The notes beneath the pieces are model-generated. The model made no database searches. It was given only the letters and a program-made list of their open reading frames with translations, and had not been told where the DNA came from. Source: Tritrichomonas musculus (taxonomy: Eukaryota; Parabasalia; Tritrichomonadida; Tritrichomonadidae). Taken from it: a stretch of DNA of 64,000 bases. Shown piece after piece: positions 21,101 to 29,806 of this stretch (its first letter is position 1; each line of letters begins with the position of its first letter). The translations under genes were made by a program, and so were the position numbers. The stretch spans positions 1,736,001 to 1,800,000 of the forward strand of contig JAPFFF010000027.1 in NCBI GenBank assembly GCA_039105265.1, given 5' to 3'.

Positions 21101-21655
21101 TATTCTAAATTGGTAAATAATGAGAATAATCAAGATAATGCAAATAATAATAATAATAATAATTTTACTTTTCGAAGGAGTAATTTTATTTCTTTAATTG
21201 ATTCGATTGATGAAGATAAAATCAGAGAACCTGGAAAACCATTTAGAACGATTTATCAGGATGAATCCCCAATCATTGGTGAGCTTATTTTCCATGACTG
21301 CTCTCAAAATTTCAGTTTAAATGCTAACATAAATATTAATAATAATGTCAATACAAATACGAATCAGAATTCAAGCGAAAATGATAATTCAAATGTAATA
21401 ACCAGTTTGTTATCTAATGTTATTGGTCAAAAGAAAAGTCAATATGATGTACTGGTGATTGAGTCTGATAAGCCAGATTTTGTTAGAAAAGCTATCAATA
21501 AAAATAAAAATGTTCAGAAAAAAATCGTTTTCTGTAATAGAAATGCAAGTGATGAAATGAAGAATATTGATATTCAATGTTTCAAAATAATGCCTCGATT
21601 TTCACTATGCAGAGCATTGAAAGAAATATTTAACTTAATTGTTAAAATCGAATAA
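18137..21655 (+). CDS. VPS9-like protein, probable Rab GEF (second of pair)
   Basis: A 1,172-residue protein. Residues 1-320 are a helical region I cannot assign. About 330-560 is a Gln/Asn-rich linker built from loose repeats of the form NQNQ-SIP-L. About 670-980 resembles a VPS9 module with its preceding helical bundle. The signature part is PYEKFEIISKCFENVECWL, then DDMLPFTIFIFALANPKKF, then a helix ending in LTRLKSFITIVFN. This corresponds to the KL..I..C..I, DDLLP...YVI..A and LT.L..A..FI blocks of VPS9 domains that activate Rab5-type GTPases. The DD-LP element is better preserved here than in the upstream neighbour. The C-terminal 190 residues contain Asn runs and no clear domain. The tandem arrangement suggests an old duplication, though the low-complexity parts are unrelated. 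Confidence 0.62.
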   Translation: MNQKESDDVLLIQDNQKQLLYNEIRDVQIELKKYFSQKNFELFLINKESKIADKEIKNFKIELKKYYIQQFFIQISIQKINPRFLYNIDPELASDKEKIFKFNDIITNSIRLRDFIHISTKIPTNDYFQISLWTFSVIPSYFNFFLSEDDESYFLFFLEKLKEDNKKYFNLYSSIIYYHPLFLSFCKVVFDPVFELILHDDKDQYDPPSKLLQNLEKTIHLCPSIVTKVLQMIPESDLMDHVHQHFYEQLVLFPHRFFVLPEYYVLPHRTIQILKVALENFVDELIHNQNPLSLHFQDKNNLIFASFDLELIKYKINISRRRISNGPTARQRPDLNQDQNLNLGGNLNRARRSNNQNPNQNTAPIPSFQQQKLNQNQEKVHTTNQNHESIPTLNQNQASISAQNQESIPSLKVNQNKESIPTQNQNKESVPSFNQSSIPTLSQNQTSRRLSLTQNKNESQSQYPNTKATRRMSQAPNKNQSHNPEIRPMLNTPQTSNLNNDQISIQKNDNINSNKSNRENLPQSNFTTGGVSNLNRKRSVSAATKAKSDLSDNTNVTKSNGNYKYYLIEVSKGQERYDVSEVIDFEKCLNDSFFSSSEEIFPLSASLSSSLSSFFLSDISTLQGTTSLAREEISTFFHNFRKLLQNSDTLPILDFSHSNDKKNCVNNADHFDIVSTLYDFLVSKGGSFSTLIARAACFESIRQYLNQISGNDLWRMITSYKKMARSMKKLCDEKETFISYRKKTKILFEKTFIFYKLIFRLGDTFLYDESRRKSSKQIVDDPFSFFMLYEQCKSIDPVIAKLQYHAFIHNLRFIDFCQSHPELKKYDDLLYYYMESNKEYVIHSQPKSAKFIDKLNLIRDRFMFEPIVKSIQHAFDINAVPYEKFEIISKCFENVECWLRSVMDYGGDDMLPFTIFIFALANPKKFVSNTVFMYLFLLSSIWKIDQNECPVILTRLKSFITIVFNSFSNLSSFLPLKVFKVDILYILDYSKLVNNENNQDNANNNNNNNFTFRRSNFISLIDSIDEDKIREPGKPFRTIYQDESPIIGELIFHDCSQNFSLNANININNNVNTNTNQNSSENDNSNVITSLLSNVIGQKKSQYDVLVIESDKPDFVRKAINKNKNVQKKIVFCNRNASDEMKNIDIQCFKIMPRFSLCRALKEIFNLIVKIE

Positions 21656-22292
21656 AGAAGCGCTGTTTATTTCAGAACCATGTTTATATATGTAAAGATT
21701 TGATTCTTTTTAATTGCATTTTTTTTTTTGGCTTTATTGTTTTTTGTATCCATATGCGTGTCAATCATAAATAAAAGGAAATCACTCATTTTACGTTTAT
21801 ATCCAATTCTTTATAGATAAAAAGTAAATTTCTTTATTGGATGTCAAAATATTTCAAGATTAGATATATAAAAAGAATTAATTTGATACTGTATAAAATC
21901 AATTAAATAATATTGAATAAAAAAAATTATAATATGAATGCATACCAGAGAGCAACATGGAAAATATAAAAAATAAACGAACTTATAAAAAATTCAATTA
22001 TAAATGATCGTTTATACAATTTTCTGTAGTTTACGAAAAATTATACAATATTTTGCAAATAATTATTCAAAATTGCAAACTATATACAATATTATCCGTT
22101 TTGTATGTTTTATGCTTTTAATCAATCAAATACTATTTTCTTGGTTTTCATTAAAAAAAAAAATTCAATTATAAATAATTGATAAATTGATAAATATCGG
22201 CCAAATCACATATTCAAAATTTATCCTATATTGAATTTTTGAATGAAAATTGAATAACATGTGATGTTTTCAAAAATAATGCATTTTTTTTT
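21656..22292. other. Intergenic region before the acyltransferase gene
   Basis: 637 bp, no gene. TTTTTGAAT at 22236-22244 lies 49 bases upstream of the acyltransferase ATG and is followed by GAAAATTGAAT. A GAACTT..AATTAT-type AT-rich stretch contains several TATACAAT words (about 22010-22100) with no clear arrangement. Confidence 0.45.
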
Positions 22293-23300
22293 ATGCCGCT
22301 ATATACTCCTATACCAGTGGATAGGCCTGAATTTCATAATCAAACCAAAAGAATAGAGCCAACAGAAGAAGAATTTCTTTCCCTTTTTGATGAAGCAAAG
22401 CCATCAACTGGACAGAAAATTTATAGATTTTTTACTTTTTTATTGTTTTTATTCCCTGTTAAAATTATATTTACAATTACAGCTATCATTTATTTTGCCG
22501 TTACAATTCGTATCTTAGGTTTTATTCATCCATTTGTTGTAAGACCGCCAAAGGACAATAGTGATAGAAAAGCTGAAGATGCTTACATAAAAAGGCAACG
22601 TATATTCAGAACAGTTGCTTTTTATGTCACTTGGCCAGGGATTAGATTATGCTTACTTGGTATTGGCATTGTTTGGATCAATAGAACAGGAAAACTAAGA
22701 TCAGATACACGTACAATGGTTATGAATCACCAAACAATTGCAGATTGTATTGTTATGATGTCGCAGTTTCCATTATGTATTTTAGCAATGAAATCCTTAT
22801 CTTCCAGTAGCTTTATTCAGGCAATTACACGTGTCTTTGAAATGATATTTGTAGATCGAGCAAAAGCTGATGCCCATATTTCAAAGAAAATTGTTGAAGT
22901 CCAAGAAGATCCAAGACATCACCTGCCAATTATGATATTTCCAGAAGGAAAAATTACAAATGGAAATGGTCTTCTTGGTTTTCGTTCTGGTGCATTTATT
23001 TCAGACAGGCCAATTCAAGGAGTTTGTATTAGGTACAAGATGTGGCTAACATCATACAATATGGCTACTGTTTGCTGGTTAGAGCCAAGTATGTTAACAT
23101 TCCTTTATCAAATTTTAGCAATTCCTTTCATAACTGTTAACGTCGATGTACTTGATCCAATTGATTTTACAAAAGGTCCAAAGCTTACACCAAAGCAAAA
23201 AGCTGAAAAAGTTCAATTACAAATGGCCAACTTCTTTGGTTGTCCAGCTTATAGAAAAACAAACAAATCTATTTTCAAAGGAAAATATCATACAAATTAA
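22293..23300 (+). CDS. PlsC-family phospholipid acyltransferase (LPCAT/AGPAT type)
   Basis: A 335-residue membrane protein of the lysophospholipid/1-acylglycerol-3-phosphate acyltransferase family, which transfers acyl groups from acyl-CoA to lysophospholipids at the ER. The catalytic H-x4-D motif is NHQTIAD (His146, Asp151). The substrate-binding motif III is FPEGKITNG (Phe216-Gly219 core), with a VDR element at 187-189 before it. Hydrophobic segments at about 46-75 and 108-130 precede the catalytic motif, and a third near 265-285 follows it. The FPEGKxTNG form and the long N-terminal membrane region are closer to LPCAT/LPEAT enzymes than to short bacterial PlsC, but the exact acceptor lipid cannot be read from sequence. 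The gene looks intact and stands alone on the plus strand. Confidence 0.92.
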   Translation: MPLYTPIPVDRPEFHNQTKRIEPTEEEFLSLFDEAKPSTGQKIYRFFTFLLFLFPVKIIFTITAIIYFAVTIRILGFIHPFVVRPPKDNSDRKAEDAYIKRQRIFRTVAFYVTWPGIRLCLLGIGIVWINRTGKLRSDTRTMVMNHQTIADCIVMMSQFPLCILAMKSLSSSSFIQAITRVFEMIFVDRAKADAHISKKIVEVQEDPRHHLPIMIFPEGKITNGNGLLGFRSGAFISDRPIQGVCIRYKMWLTSYNMATVCWLEPSMLTFLYQILAIPFITVNVDVLDPIDFTKGPKLTPKQKAEKVQLQMANFFGCPAYRKTNKSIFKGKYHTN

Positions 23301-23952
23301 TTTAAATTATTATAATTTATAAAATGTTGAATTTTTAATTGCGCTCTATATATTGTTTTTATATACATAATTAAGCATGCCAACTCAATGGATTTATTAT
23401 TTGATATATATATATATGTTATTCAGCCACAAATTCTAGCATAGAATTTAATTAAATTTGAGGCTAGCATAGAATATTAATGCTTGTTGGTAAGATGATA
23501 AGTTTGTTTATAGAATGAGAATTATCAGAAAAAAAACATATCTGCATTTTCAGTTATTTTGATAAAAATTGATTTTTAATCTTAAAACATTCCCAATCTA
23601 TGAAGAATTTAAAATGTGATTATAAAATTAAAAATGCAAAAAGTTCATTCACCAATATCAATTTATTAAGCAGAAATTCGTCTATTTAACTTTGGAGAAT
23701 GAAATTCAAATGATAGAAATAAATATTTCAACTCTTTCAAAAAATTAGGGAAATATTGTTTGAGATAAAAAGCTCAAAAAATATAATCTGTTTATGTAGT
23801 CTCATTTTTTAACAATCATTTGATTCTTCAACCAAAAAGCATGTTAAAATGAAAATGAAGTGTTATTTCTTCTACAGTAGCTTTGTAATGATATTCAATC
23901 AAATTTCAAATTTATTTATTGAAAAAGTTCAAAGAAAATTTGGCTACTATAG

Positions 23953-23983
<31 letters not shown>

Positions 23984-23984
23984 A
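23301..23984. other. Intergenic AT-rich region ending in a poly-A run
   Basis: No gene. A direct repeat TAGCATAGAATWT occurs near 23435 and 23465. A run of 28 A residues lies at 23953-23980, four bases from the start of the following TIR element. Confidence 0.5.
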
Positions 23985-24289
23985 TAGTCTAGAGTAAAAC
24001 CCCCTACCAAATGGAAAACCCTCTACCAAATCTCTATATAAAAGAGTTAGAATCATAATATCATATATAAATATAGATAAAATGTTCATTTGATAAAATA
24101 ATTATTATTATTTAAAAAATGTTTATTTTATATTTAGATATTAGTATTTAAAAATGCAATCTATTCAATTTTTTTATCGAAAAATTGAATAGAAAATGTT
24201 ATGTGGGTTTTCCACCAACGTACTTTTTTCCACCATTAAAGGCCAAAAATAGGTGAATAAAAATGGTAGGGGGGTTTTCCAGTAGACTA
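23985..24289. mobile_element. 305-bp TA-flanked miniature TIR element
   Basis: The left end reads TAGTCTA at 23985-23991, then four bases, then AAAACCCCCTACCA. The right end is the reverse complement of TAGTCTA, four different bases, then AAAACCCCCCTACCA. TA is present outside both ends (23983-23984 and 24290-24291). The CCCTACCA motif is repeated just inside (AAAACCCTCTACCAAATC near 24017), and a GGGTTTTCCACC block lies near 24207. The size, TA target and absence of coding sequence indicate a Tc1/mariner-type miniature element. Confidence 0.75.
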
Positions 24290-24370
24290 TATCATAAAAT
24301 TCTATTCATTGAAATTGACTAACTTTGGCTGATGCGAAGATGTGAAAAATTATTTCTTTCTATGTAAAAA

Positions 24371-24640
24371 ATAAAAAAAAAAAAAAAAAAAAAAGAAGGA
24401 CTTCATCCACAAGATCAAAAGAAGCATTTTAATCATTGTATCAAGAAAAAATTTTATTATAGAGTTACCTGTAATTGATGGCCATTTTACATTTTATTTT
24501 TGCAATCCCAATGATTATGTAAACCTTGATTTTGGCACATGAGACCTACCAGTTATTGAGAATGGCGATAGTAATTGAAATATATGTCATCTTCATGAAG
24601 GATGTGAGTTGAATGCATTTGATATAACCTTATATTGTGT
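24371..24640 (+). pseudogene. Possible short gene relic of unknown family
   Basis: Between a run of about 22 A residues and the 3' end of the minus-strand ankyrin gene, the composition is less AT-biased. Two plus-strand frames read as protein-like over 20-30 codons, for example GHFTFYFCNPNDYVNLDFGT and CHLHEGCELNAFDIT, interrupted by stops. I recognise no family. It may be a decayed gene end or chance. Confidence 0.25.
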
Positions 24641-24662
24641 TTCATACATATCTTTTACCATT

Positions 24663-27600
24663 TTATTCTAATTGGTCACAATCAAAATAACACAAATCGC
24701 ATTGATTGTTTTCATCCTTTTTAAAAAGAGATATCAATTTCTTGAAATAATCTTCTCTGGTTTTAATTTCATTATCAGAATTCTTATCCAAAAGTTCCAT
24801 TGAAATCGTCAAAGCGTCTTTTTCGTCATTATTGCAATGATTATAATCAACTGTACTTAAAGTTGCGAAATACTCAATGCTTTTCAATTGGTTGAATCTG
24901 CAGGCCTCAAACAAAGGAGTTTCGCCATATTCATCGCAAGAATTGACATCGATAACATTTTCCTCGACCAAATCTTTCAAAATCTCAGAATTATTTGATC
25001 TTGCAGCGATATGCAAAAAAGTTTTCTTCTTAGCAGATGAAGCCTTCAAGCAACCTTCTAATTGATGCTCGCAAATTCTAATCGAATTGCTTTTCAATTC
25101 GACAATTTGAGATAAATTAATTTGATTTGAATTCAGTAGAGCACGAACAAAGTCTGCTGACTCTAATAAAATAGCATATTCAAGGGGATAGAAACCATTT
25201 TTATCTGGAGCATTTGGATCAACGCCATGGTCGATTAAGAAAGAAGCAATTTCACCTGCATTTGATGAATTTATAACAATTGAAATTAAATCATTGTCAT
25301 TAAATTGTTGAGAAGCAATCAAGGTGAAAAATGATTCTCCTGTTGGCAACAGTTTATTGAAATCAATTACTTTACGATGTTCTTGATCATAATTGTATAT
25401 TTTATTCATCATAATTAGTGATTCATCATTGTTATTTTTGACATAAAAAGAAAAAACTTCCAAAATGTCAATATTATTTGGATCAAGATTTGGACAATCA
25501 AGAATGTATTTAGCAATTTTTGTTCTTTTGTTTTCAATTGCAAAGTTTAGAAGGAACTTTCTATTTGAATCACAAATGTTGACATCATTGTCAATTGATT
25601 TAATAAGTTTTACAAATATTTCATATTGGTCGTCTTCAATTGTTGCAAATATCGATTTAATTAGCCGTGATTTGGTCCTGTCAAAGGAAGGATGATTTAT
25701 TATTAGATCTATCTTATCAATATCATTATTTTTTATTGAATTCAATAAAGTCGAAATGAGTACTTGTTCTTCTTGTGGTGGTTCTTCAAATTTCTGGCTT
25801 TCGAAAACAGAAAAAGAGCCAAATTCAAAGATGGAGCGATGTCTTACATATTCATTCGTATATAAATAATTGACATCAAGTGATTTCACAGTACTAAGTA
25901 ATTTTGAAATGCTTCCAGAAGAAAAATAAAATGCTCTATCAACGCAACTTTCTTCAGGATCGAATCTTTCATTGTTTATTAAAAGACTCACAATGTCTTC
26001 ATAATTTTTAGATACTGAAAGTGTTAATGCTGTTTCACCCATGTAATTTTTAGCGTTTAAATTTGTCTTTGGATGTTCAATTAGAATTTTTGCAATTTCA
26101 AAATTTCGGTTTTCAATTGATACCATAAGAGGTGAATTTCCTTCTTCTTTTGAATACAAATTTGGGTCTGTTTTCTCATTTCGAAGGAGAGTTTTAACGA
26201 TATCAATTTCATTATTTTCGCAAGCGAATAAAAGAATTGTTAAATTGTTAATAAAACAATTTGGATTAATTGCTTTGAACTCAAGAATTTTCTTTAAAAT
26301 TTTAAATGAATTCATTTGATTTTTATGATCATCACTCATTATTGGACCATTATTATCATCCATTTGATAATAAGAATGTATAAATTCGAGTTTATCTTTC
26401 AATATATATTCAAACAATATTTTAAAACATTGATTGAATTGCATTTCTTGTGACAAATCATTTTTATCATAATAATTAAGGATTTCAGTTGAAATCTCTA
26501 AATTAAAATTCTTAACAGCAATAAGCAATGGTGTTTCTTGTTTTTTGTTGTATAAATTTAGATTTATTCCTGGAATTGAAAGAAGTCTATTAACAATTGG
26601 AAGATTCTTATTTTCAACAGCAATGCATAAAACTGTTCCATTTTCAAAAACTATATTGACAAAGGATGGTTTGCTGTTGTATTTTAGAATCAAATTAACA
26701 AGATCAATGTCATTTTCTGAGACAGCCAAAAACAGTGCATTTTCAGAGAATACATTTGCTTTCAATAAATATTTAATCAAATTTTTATTCTTACGTTGAA
26801 TTGCATGGTCAAGGTAACGTTTGTTAAGGAACATAACTCTAGATTCAGGAATTGTATTTTCAATGATTAAAGAAAATAATTCTACTTCAATTAATGAAAG
26901 TTCTCTTATCTTATTCGAAAACTTTTCACAATTAAATAAAAACTTCTTCTCAATGATATATTTGCATATTTCAACTTTATCAGAAATTATAGCATTATAA
27001 AAAGCATCCGTAAAATCTTCTTTTTCATGATTTCCTTTGATAATCATATCAACTATTTTCATAGAAATTTCAACATTTCCTTCCGAACAAGCCAAAGATA
27101 ACAATTTATCATATTTGTTAAAACAATGAAAAACAGAAGAATCAATTTTTTCAAATTGATGAACAAGATAATTAAACAATTCAATATTTCCTTCATAAAT
27201 TGAAGTACTTAAGCAAACCAAAACTGTCTCTATGTTCCATTTTAATCTTTTCGCATTTTGGAAGAAGTATCTAATTACTCTCATGCATTTGAATTGAATT
27301 GCATTCTTTAAGCAATCATTCATTTCAAATTCATATCTTATGCTTTCTAAAGCTATTTTGAAAATTGAAATGTTATCAAAATAGCCAGAATAAGAGAAAT
27401 CTAAAAAAATGAATTCTTCATTTGTTTTTTGAAAGAGATTCAAAAATATCTTTGTTAATAATAAAAAACCGTTTTTTGAGATTTGTGCGAATATTTCTTT
27501 TGAAGCTGAAATAAAATCAAATCCATTTTCAATTATTTCAATCATTGCATGTGCATTTCCATTTTCAGCTGCACACAATACAATTTTCAACATTGTTTCA

Positions 27601-29459
27601 TAATTCTTTTTATGATCTGAATATTTTTCTTGGAAAATCCAATCGAAAATGTCATTCTGATGCTTGATTATCGATGGAATGATTGGTTCAAATGCTGTAT
27701 TTTTATCGGAATCTTTCTCAGATAAGATTTGATTAACTGTTTTAATTATTTCAATGTTGCCACCGAAAACAGCATCACTCAATGTGTAAGCATCAAAAGT
27801 AGCGTGATTCAATAACAAGTATTTAAAGCATTTAATTGAGCCATAAGCACAAGCGTAATTTATATAAGTTGTTATTCCATTATAAACAAAATCTTCATAT
27901 AAATTAAAAGGAACTTGTGCTTTTGAAAATTGTTCTTGGTTGTTAAGTCCATTTTTAATTATTATCTTTTGAAGTGTGTCAACGTCATCATTTCTCAATG
28001 CTTTTGTCAATTCATCATCAGGCTCTCCATTATCTCTCATTTTTAAGTATTCATCAGCCTTGCCAGGGAAATATTTTCTTATAAATAAAGGTCCGTCTAT
28101 TGAAATTCCGATTTCTGGATGCCTCTTGATTTCTGGGTAAAACCAAGAAGCCAAATTATAAATTCTTCTAGAATCTGACTTGTATGACCACCTTTTCTGT
28201 GTTTTTTTACTCTCATTCAATGTTTCTTTTATCATATCAATTAACCGTTCATTTGAAATGAAACCTTTTCTATACAAAATATAAACAAAGGCACAAATGA
28301 TCAAATTGTCACCAAAAGAATCGGTTAATTTTTTGATTAAAAAAGGCATCATTATTTCCAAAGAATTTGTTTCATTTGATTCTTTATCAAGCTTTATTAA
28401 GAGTTCAATAATATAAGAATGTAATGTTGAATCATTTCTTATAACTTGAAGTATAAAAGCAACAAATTCTTGAACGTTTTCGTCTGTTTTGATCCAATTT
28501 GAATTAACAATTAAATTTTTAACTGTTTCAACATTGTTTTCTTTAATGTAATAAAGCCAATCAAACAATTCTTCATTGGAATCAATAAGTGTCTCTTGAT
28601 CATCAATTGTTTGTGACACTTTTTCACTCATTTTAATAAACTTGTCAATTTTTTCATTGAAAATTGTGATTTGAAGATCATTCATTATTTCTTTCAATGA
28701 ATACATATTTGCTGTTGTAATTTCTATCGTATCAAAATTAAACAAATCTGAAATTATCTGAAATTCATTAAAATCATCATCAAAATCATAAACAAATTTG
28801 TTTATTTTGTGATCTTTTGTGATTAATTCAAGAATAACTTTGGATGAACAAATGCCAAAAATATTACATTTGTATTCTGCATTATGTGTGACAATTGTGA
28901 ATGATTGTGGGACTTCTTTATGTAGAAAATTATTGAAATGTTGAGAACTTAAACAAAAATTAAATTTTGGATCATATTCTCGATTTTTTTCTTCTTTCAA
29001 TATATCTGTGCATCTAATGATATTTAATAAAGATACAATCCTTTTGGCTGTAGAAAATTCGTTTTCGTTGAAAAAAATTGTCTTTCCTTGATAGATTTGT
29101 TCAAATTTTCCAAGAACATCGTTTTTATCATCAATATTAAGATGATATTGTAATGTATCTGGTGATTCTTTCAGTAAATTAGATATAACGGAACTTGTGT
29201 CTTTTAATAGCTCAATATTAAATTTATGCGTAATATTATTATTAGTGGTGATGATAAAACTTCTTGGTATGTGGTCAAATATATATGAGTGGTATTCAAA
29301 ATCAAGTAAATTTAGCGATTTATTTTTCAATTTTCTATAAAAATTATATTGGTGCAAATCTTTACTATATAGATATGGATAGTAGTCTCTTTTCTCTTCA
29401 ACACCGTTGAATTCATTGATTGATATAATAGTATTGTGATAAATATTCTGCTGATTCAT
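24663..29459 (-). CDS. Large BTB-like/ankyrin-repeat protein
   Basis: A 1,598-residue protein starting at the ATG at 29459. The frame extends 22 codons further to a TTG, but that extension is poly-T derived phenylalanine and is unlikely to be translated. Two BTB/POZ-like segments occur near the N-terminus, one beginning IPRSFIITTNNN (about residue 65) and one VPQSFTIVTHNAEYKCNI (about 185). The remainder is ankyrin-type repeats, degenerate in the middle and canonical toward the C-terminus: GETALTLSVSKNYEDIVSLLI, KNGFYPLEYAILLESADFVRALL and GETPLFEACRFNQLKSIEYF. Proteins of this architecture form very large families in trichomonads and probably serve as scaffolds or substrate adaptors; no partner can be named. 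The frame is uninterrupted, unlike the neighbouring accessory genes. Confidence 0.88.
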   Translation of the reverse strand: MNQQNIYHNTIISINEFNGVEEKRDYYPYLYSKDLHQYNFYRKLKNKSLNLLDFEYHSYIFDHIPRSFIITTNNNITHKFNIELLKDTSSVISNLLKESPDTLQYHLNIDDKNDVLGKFEQIYQGKTIFFNENEFSTAKRIVSLLNIIRCTDILKEEKNREYDPKFNFCLSSQHFNNFLHKEVPQSFTIVTHNAEYKCNIFGICSSKVILELITKDHKINKFVYDFDDDFNEFQIISDLFNFDTIEITTANMYSLKEIMNDLQITIFNEKIDKFIKMSEKVSQTIDDQETLIDSNEELFDWLYYIKENNVETVKNLIVNSNWIKTDENVQEFVAFILQVIRNDSTLHSYIIELLIKLDKESNETNSLEIMMPFLIKKLTDSFGDNLIICAFVYILYRKGFISNERLIDMIKETLNESKKTQKRWSYKSDSRRIYNLASWFYPEIKRHPEIGISIDGPLFIRKYFPGKADEYLKMRDNGEPDDELTKALRNDDVDTLQKIIIKNGLNNQEQFSKAQVPFNLYEDFVYNGITTYINYACAYGSIKCFKYLLLNHATFDAYTLSDAVFGGNIEIIKTVNQILSEKDSDKNTAFEPIIPSIIKHQNDIFDWIFQEKYSDHKKNYETMLKIVLCAAENGNAHAMIEIIENGFDFISASKEIFAQISKNGFLLLTKIFLNLFQKTNEEFIFLDFSYSGYFDNISIFKIALESIRYEFEMNDCLKNAIQFKCMRVIRYFFQNAKRLKWNIETVLVCLSTSIYEGNIELFNYLVHQFEKIDSSVFHCFNKYDKLLSLACSEGNVEISMKIVDMIIKGNHEKEDFTDAFYNAIISDKVEICKYIIEKKFLFNCEKFSNKIRELSLIEVELFSLIIENTIPESRVMFLNKRYLDHAIQRKNKNLIKYLLKANVFSENALFLAVSENDIDLVNLILKYNSKPSFVNIVFENGTVLCIAVENKNLPIVNRLLSIPGINLNLYNKKQETPLLIAVKNFNLEISTEILNYYDKNDLSQEMQFNQCFKILFEYILKDKLEFIHSYYQMDDNNGPIMSDDHKNQMNSFKILKKILEFKAINPNCFINNLTILLFACENNEIDIVKTLLRNEKTDPNLYSKEEGNSPLMVSIENRNFEIAKILIEHPKTNLNAKNYMGETALTLSVSKNYEDIVSLLINNERFDPEESCVDRAFYFSSGSISKLLSTVKSLDVNYLYTNEYVRHRSIFEFGSFSVFESQKFEEPPQEEQVLISTLLNSIKNNDIDKIDLIINHPSFDRTKSRLIKSIFATIEDDQYEIFVKLIKSIDNDVNICDSNRKFLLNFAIENKRTKIAKYILDCPNLDPNNIDILEVFSFYVKNNNDESLIMMNKIYNYDQEHRKVIDFNKLLPTGESFFTLIASQQFNDNDLISIVINSSNAGEIASFLIDHGVDPNAPDKNGFYPLEYAILLESADFVRALLNSNQINLSQIVELKSNSIRICEHQLEGCLKASSAKKKTFLHIAARSNNSEILKDLVEENVIDVNSCDEYGETPLFEACRFNQLKSIEYFATLSTVDYNHCNNDEKDALTISMELLDKNSDNEIKTREDYFKKLISLFKKDENNQCDLCYFDCDQLE

Positions 29460-29806
29460 CTCAAATATAAGTATCTTTTGGTAAAAATAAAAAAAAAAAA
29501 AAAAATATAAAATGAAAATTTCCAAAATTTTGATAGAAATTTAATGGCAAAAATTTTGTACTTCACAAATTTGTGAGGACAAAAAAATTTTAAATAAATT
29601 ATATGTCACAGAGTTTTTTCTTTTTTTTTTTTTTATCAATTCAGATAAAAATATGAGTCAAAGCATCTTAAAAGAAATATCAATTGATATTTCAACGATC
29701 ATCTTTTGATAGAAACATAAATTCTCTAAATATTTTTGTCGGCAATAAGAAAAAGCAAAGACTAATCTCTCAAGATTTATATAATTTTTAGACTTCAAAA
29801 TCAAAA
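29460..29806. other. Spacer upstream of the large ankyrin gene
   Basis: 347 bp between two minus-strand genes. It contains long poly-A/T tracts (about 29489-29506 and 29615-29632) and no gene. It should include the ankyrin promoter; no clear initiator beyond ATTTGAGATG at the start codon. Confidence 0.4.

Noticed and set aside
29460-29525. N-terminal 22-codon extension of the large ankyrin protein
   Set aside because: It begins at TTG and is mostly phenylalanine from a poly-A/T tract. The ATG at 29459 gives a normal start.
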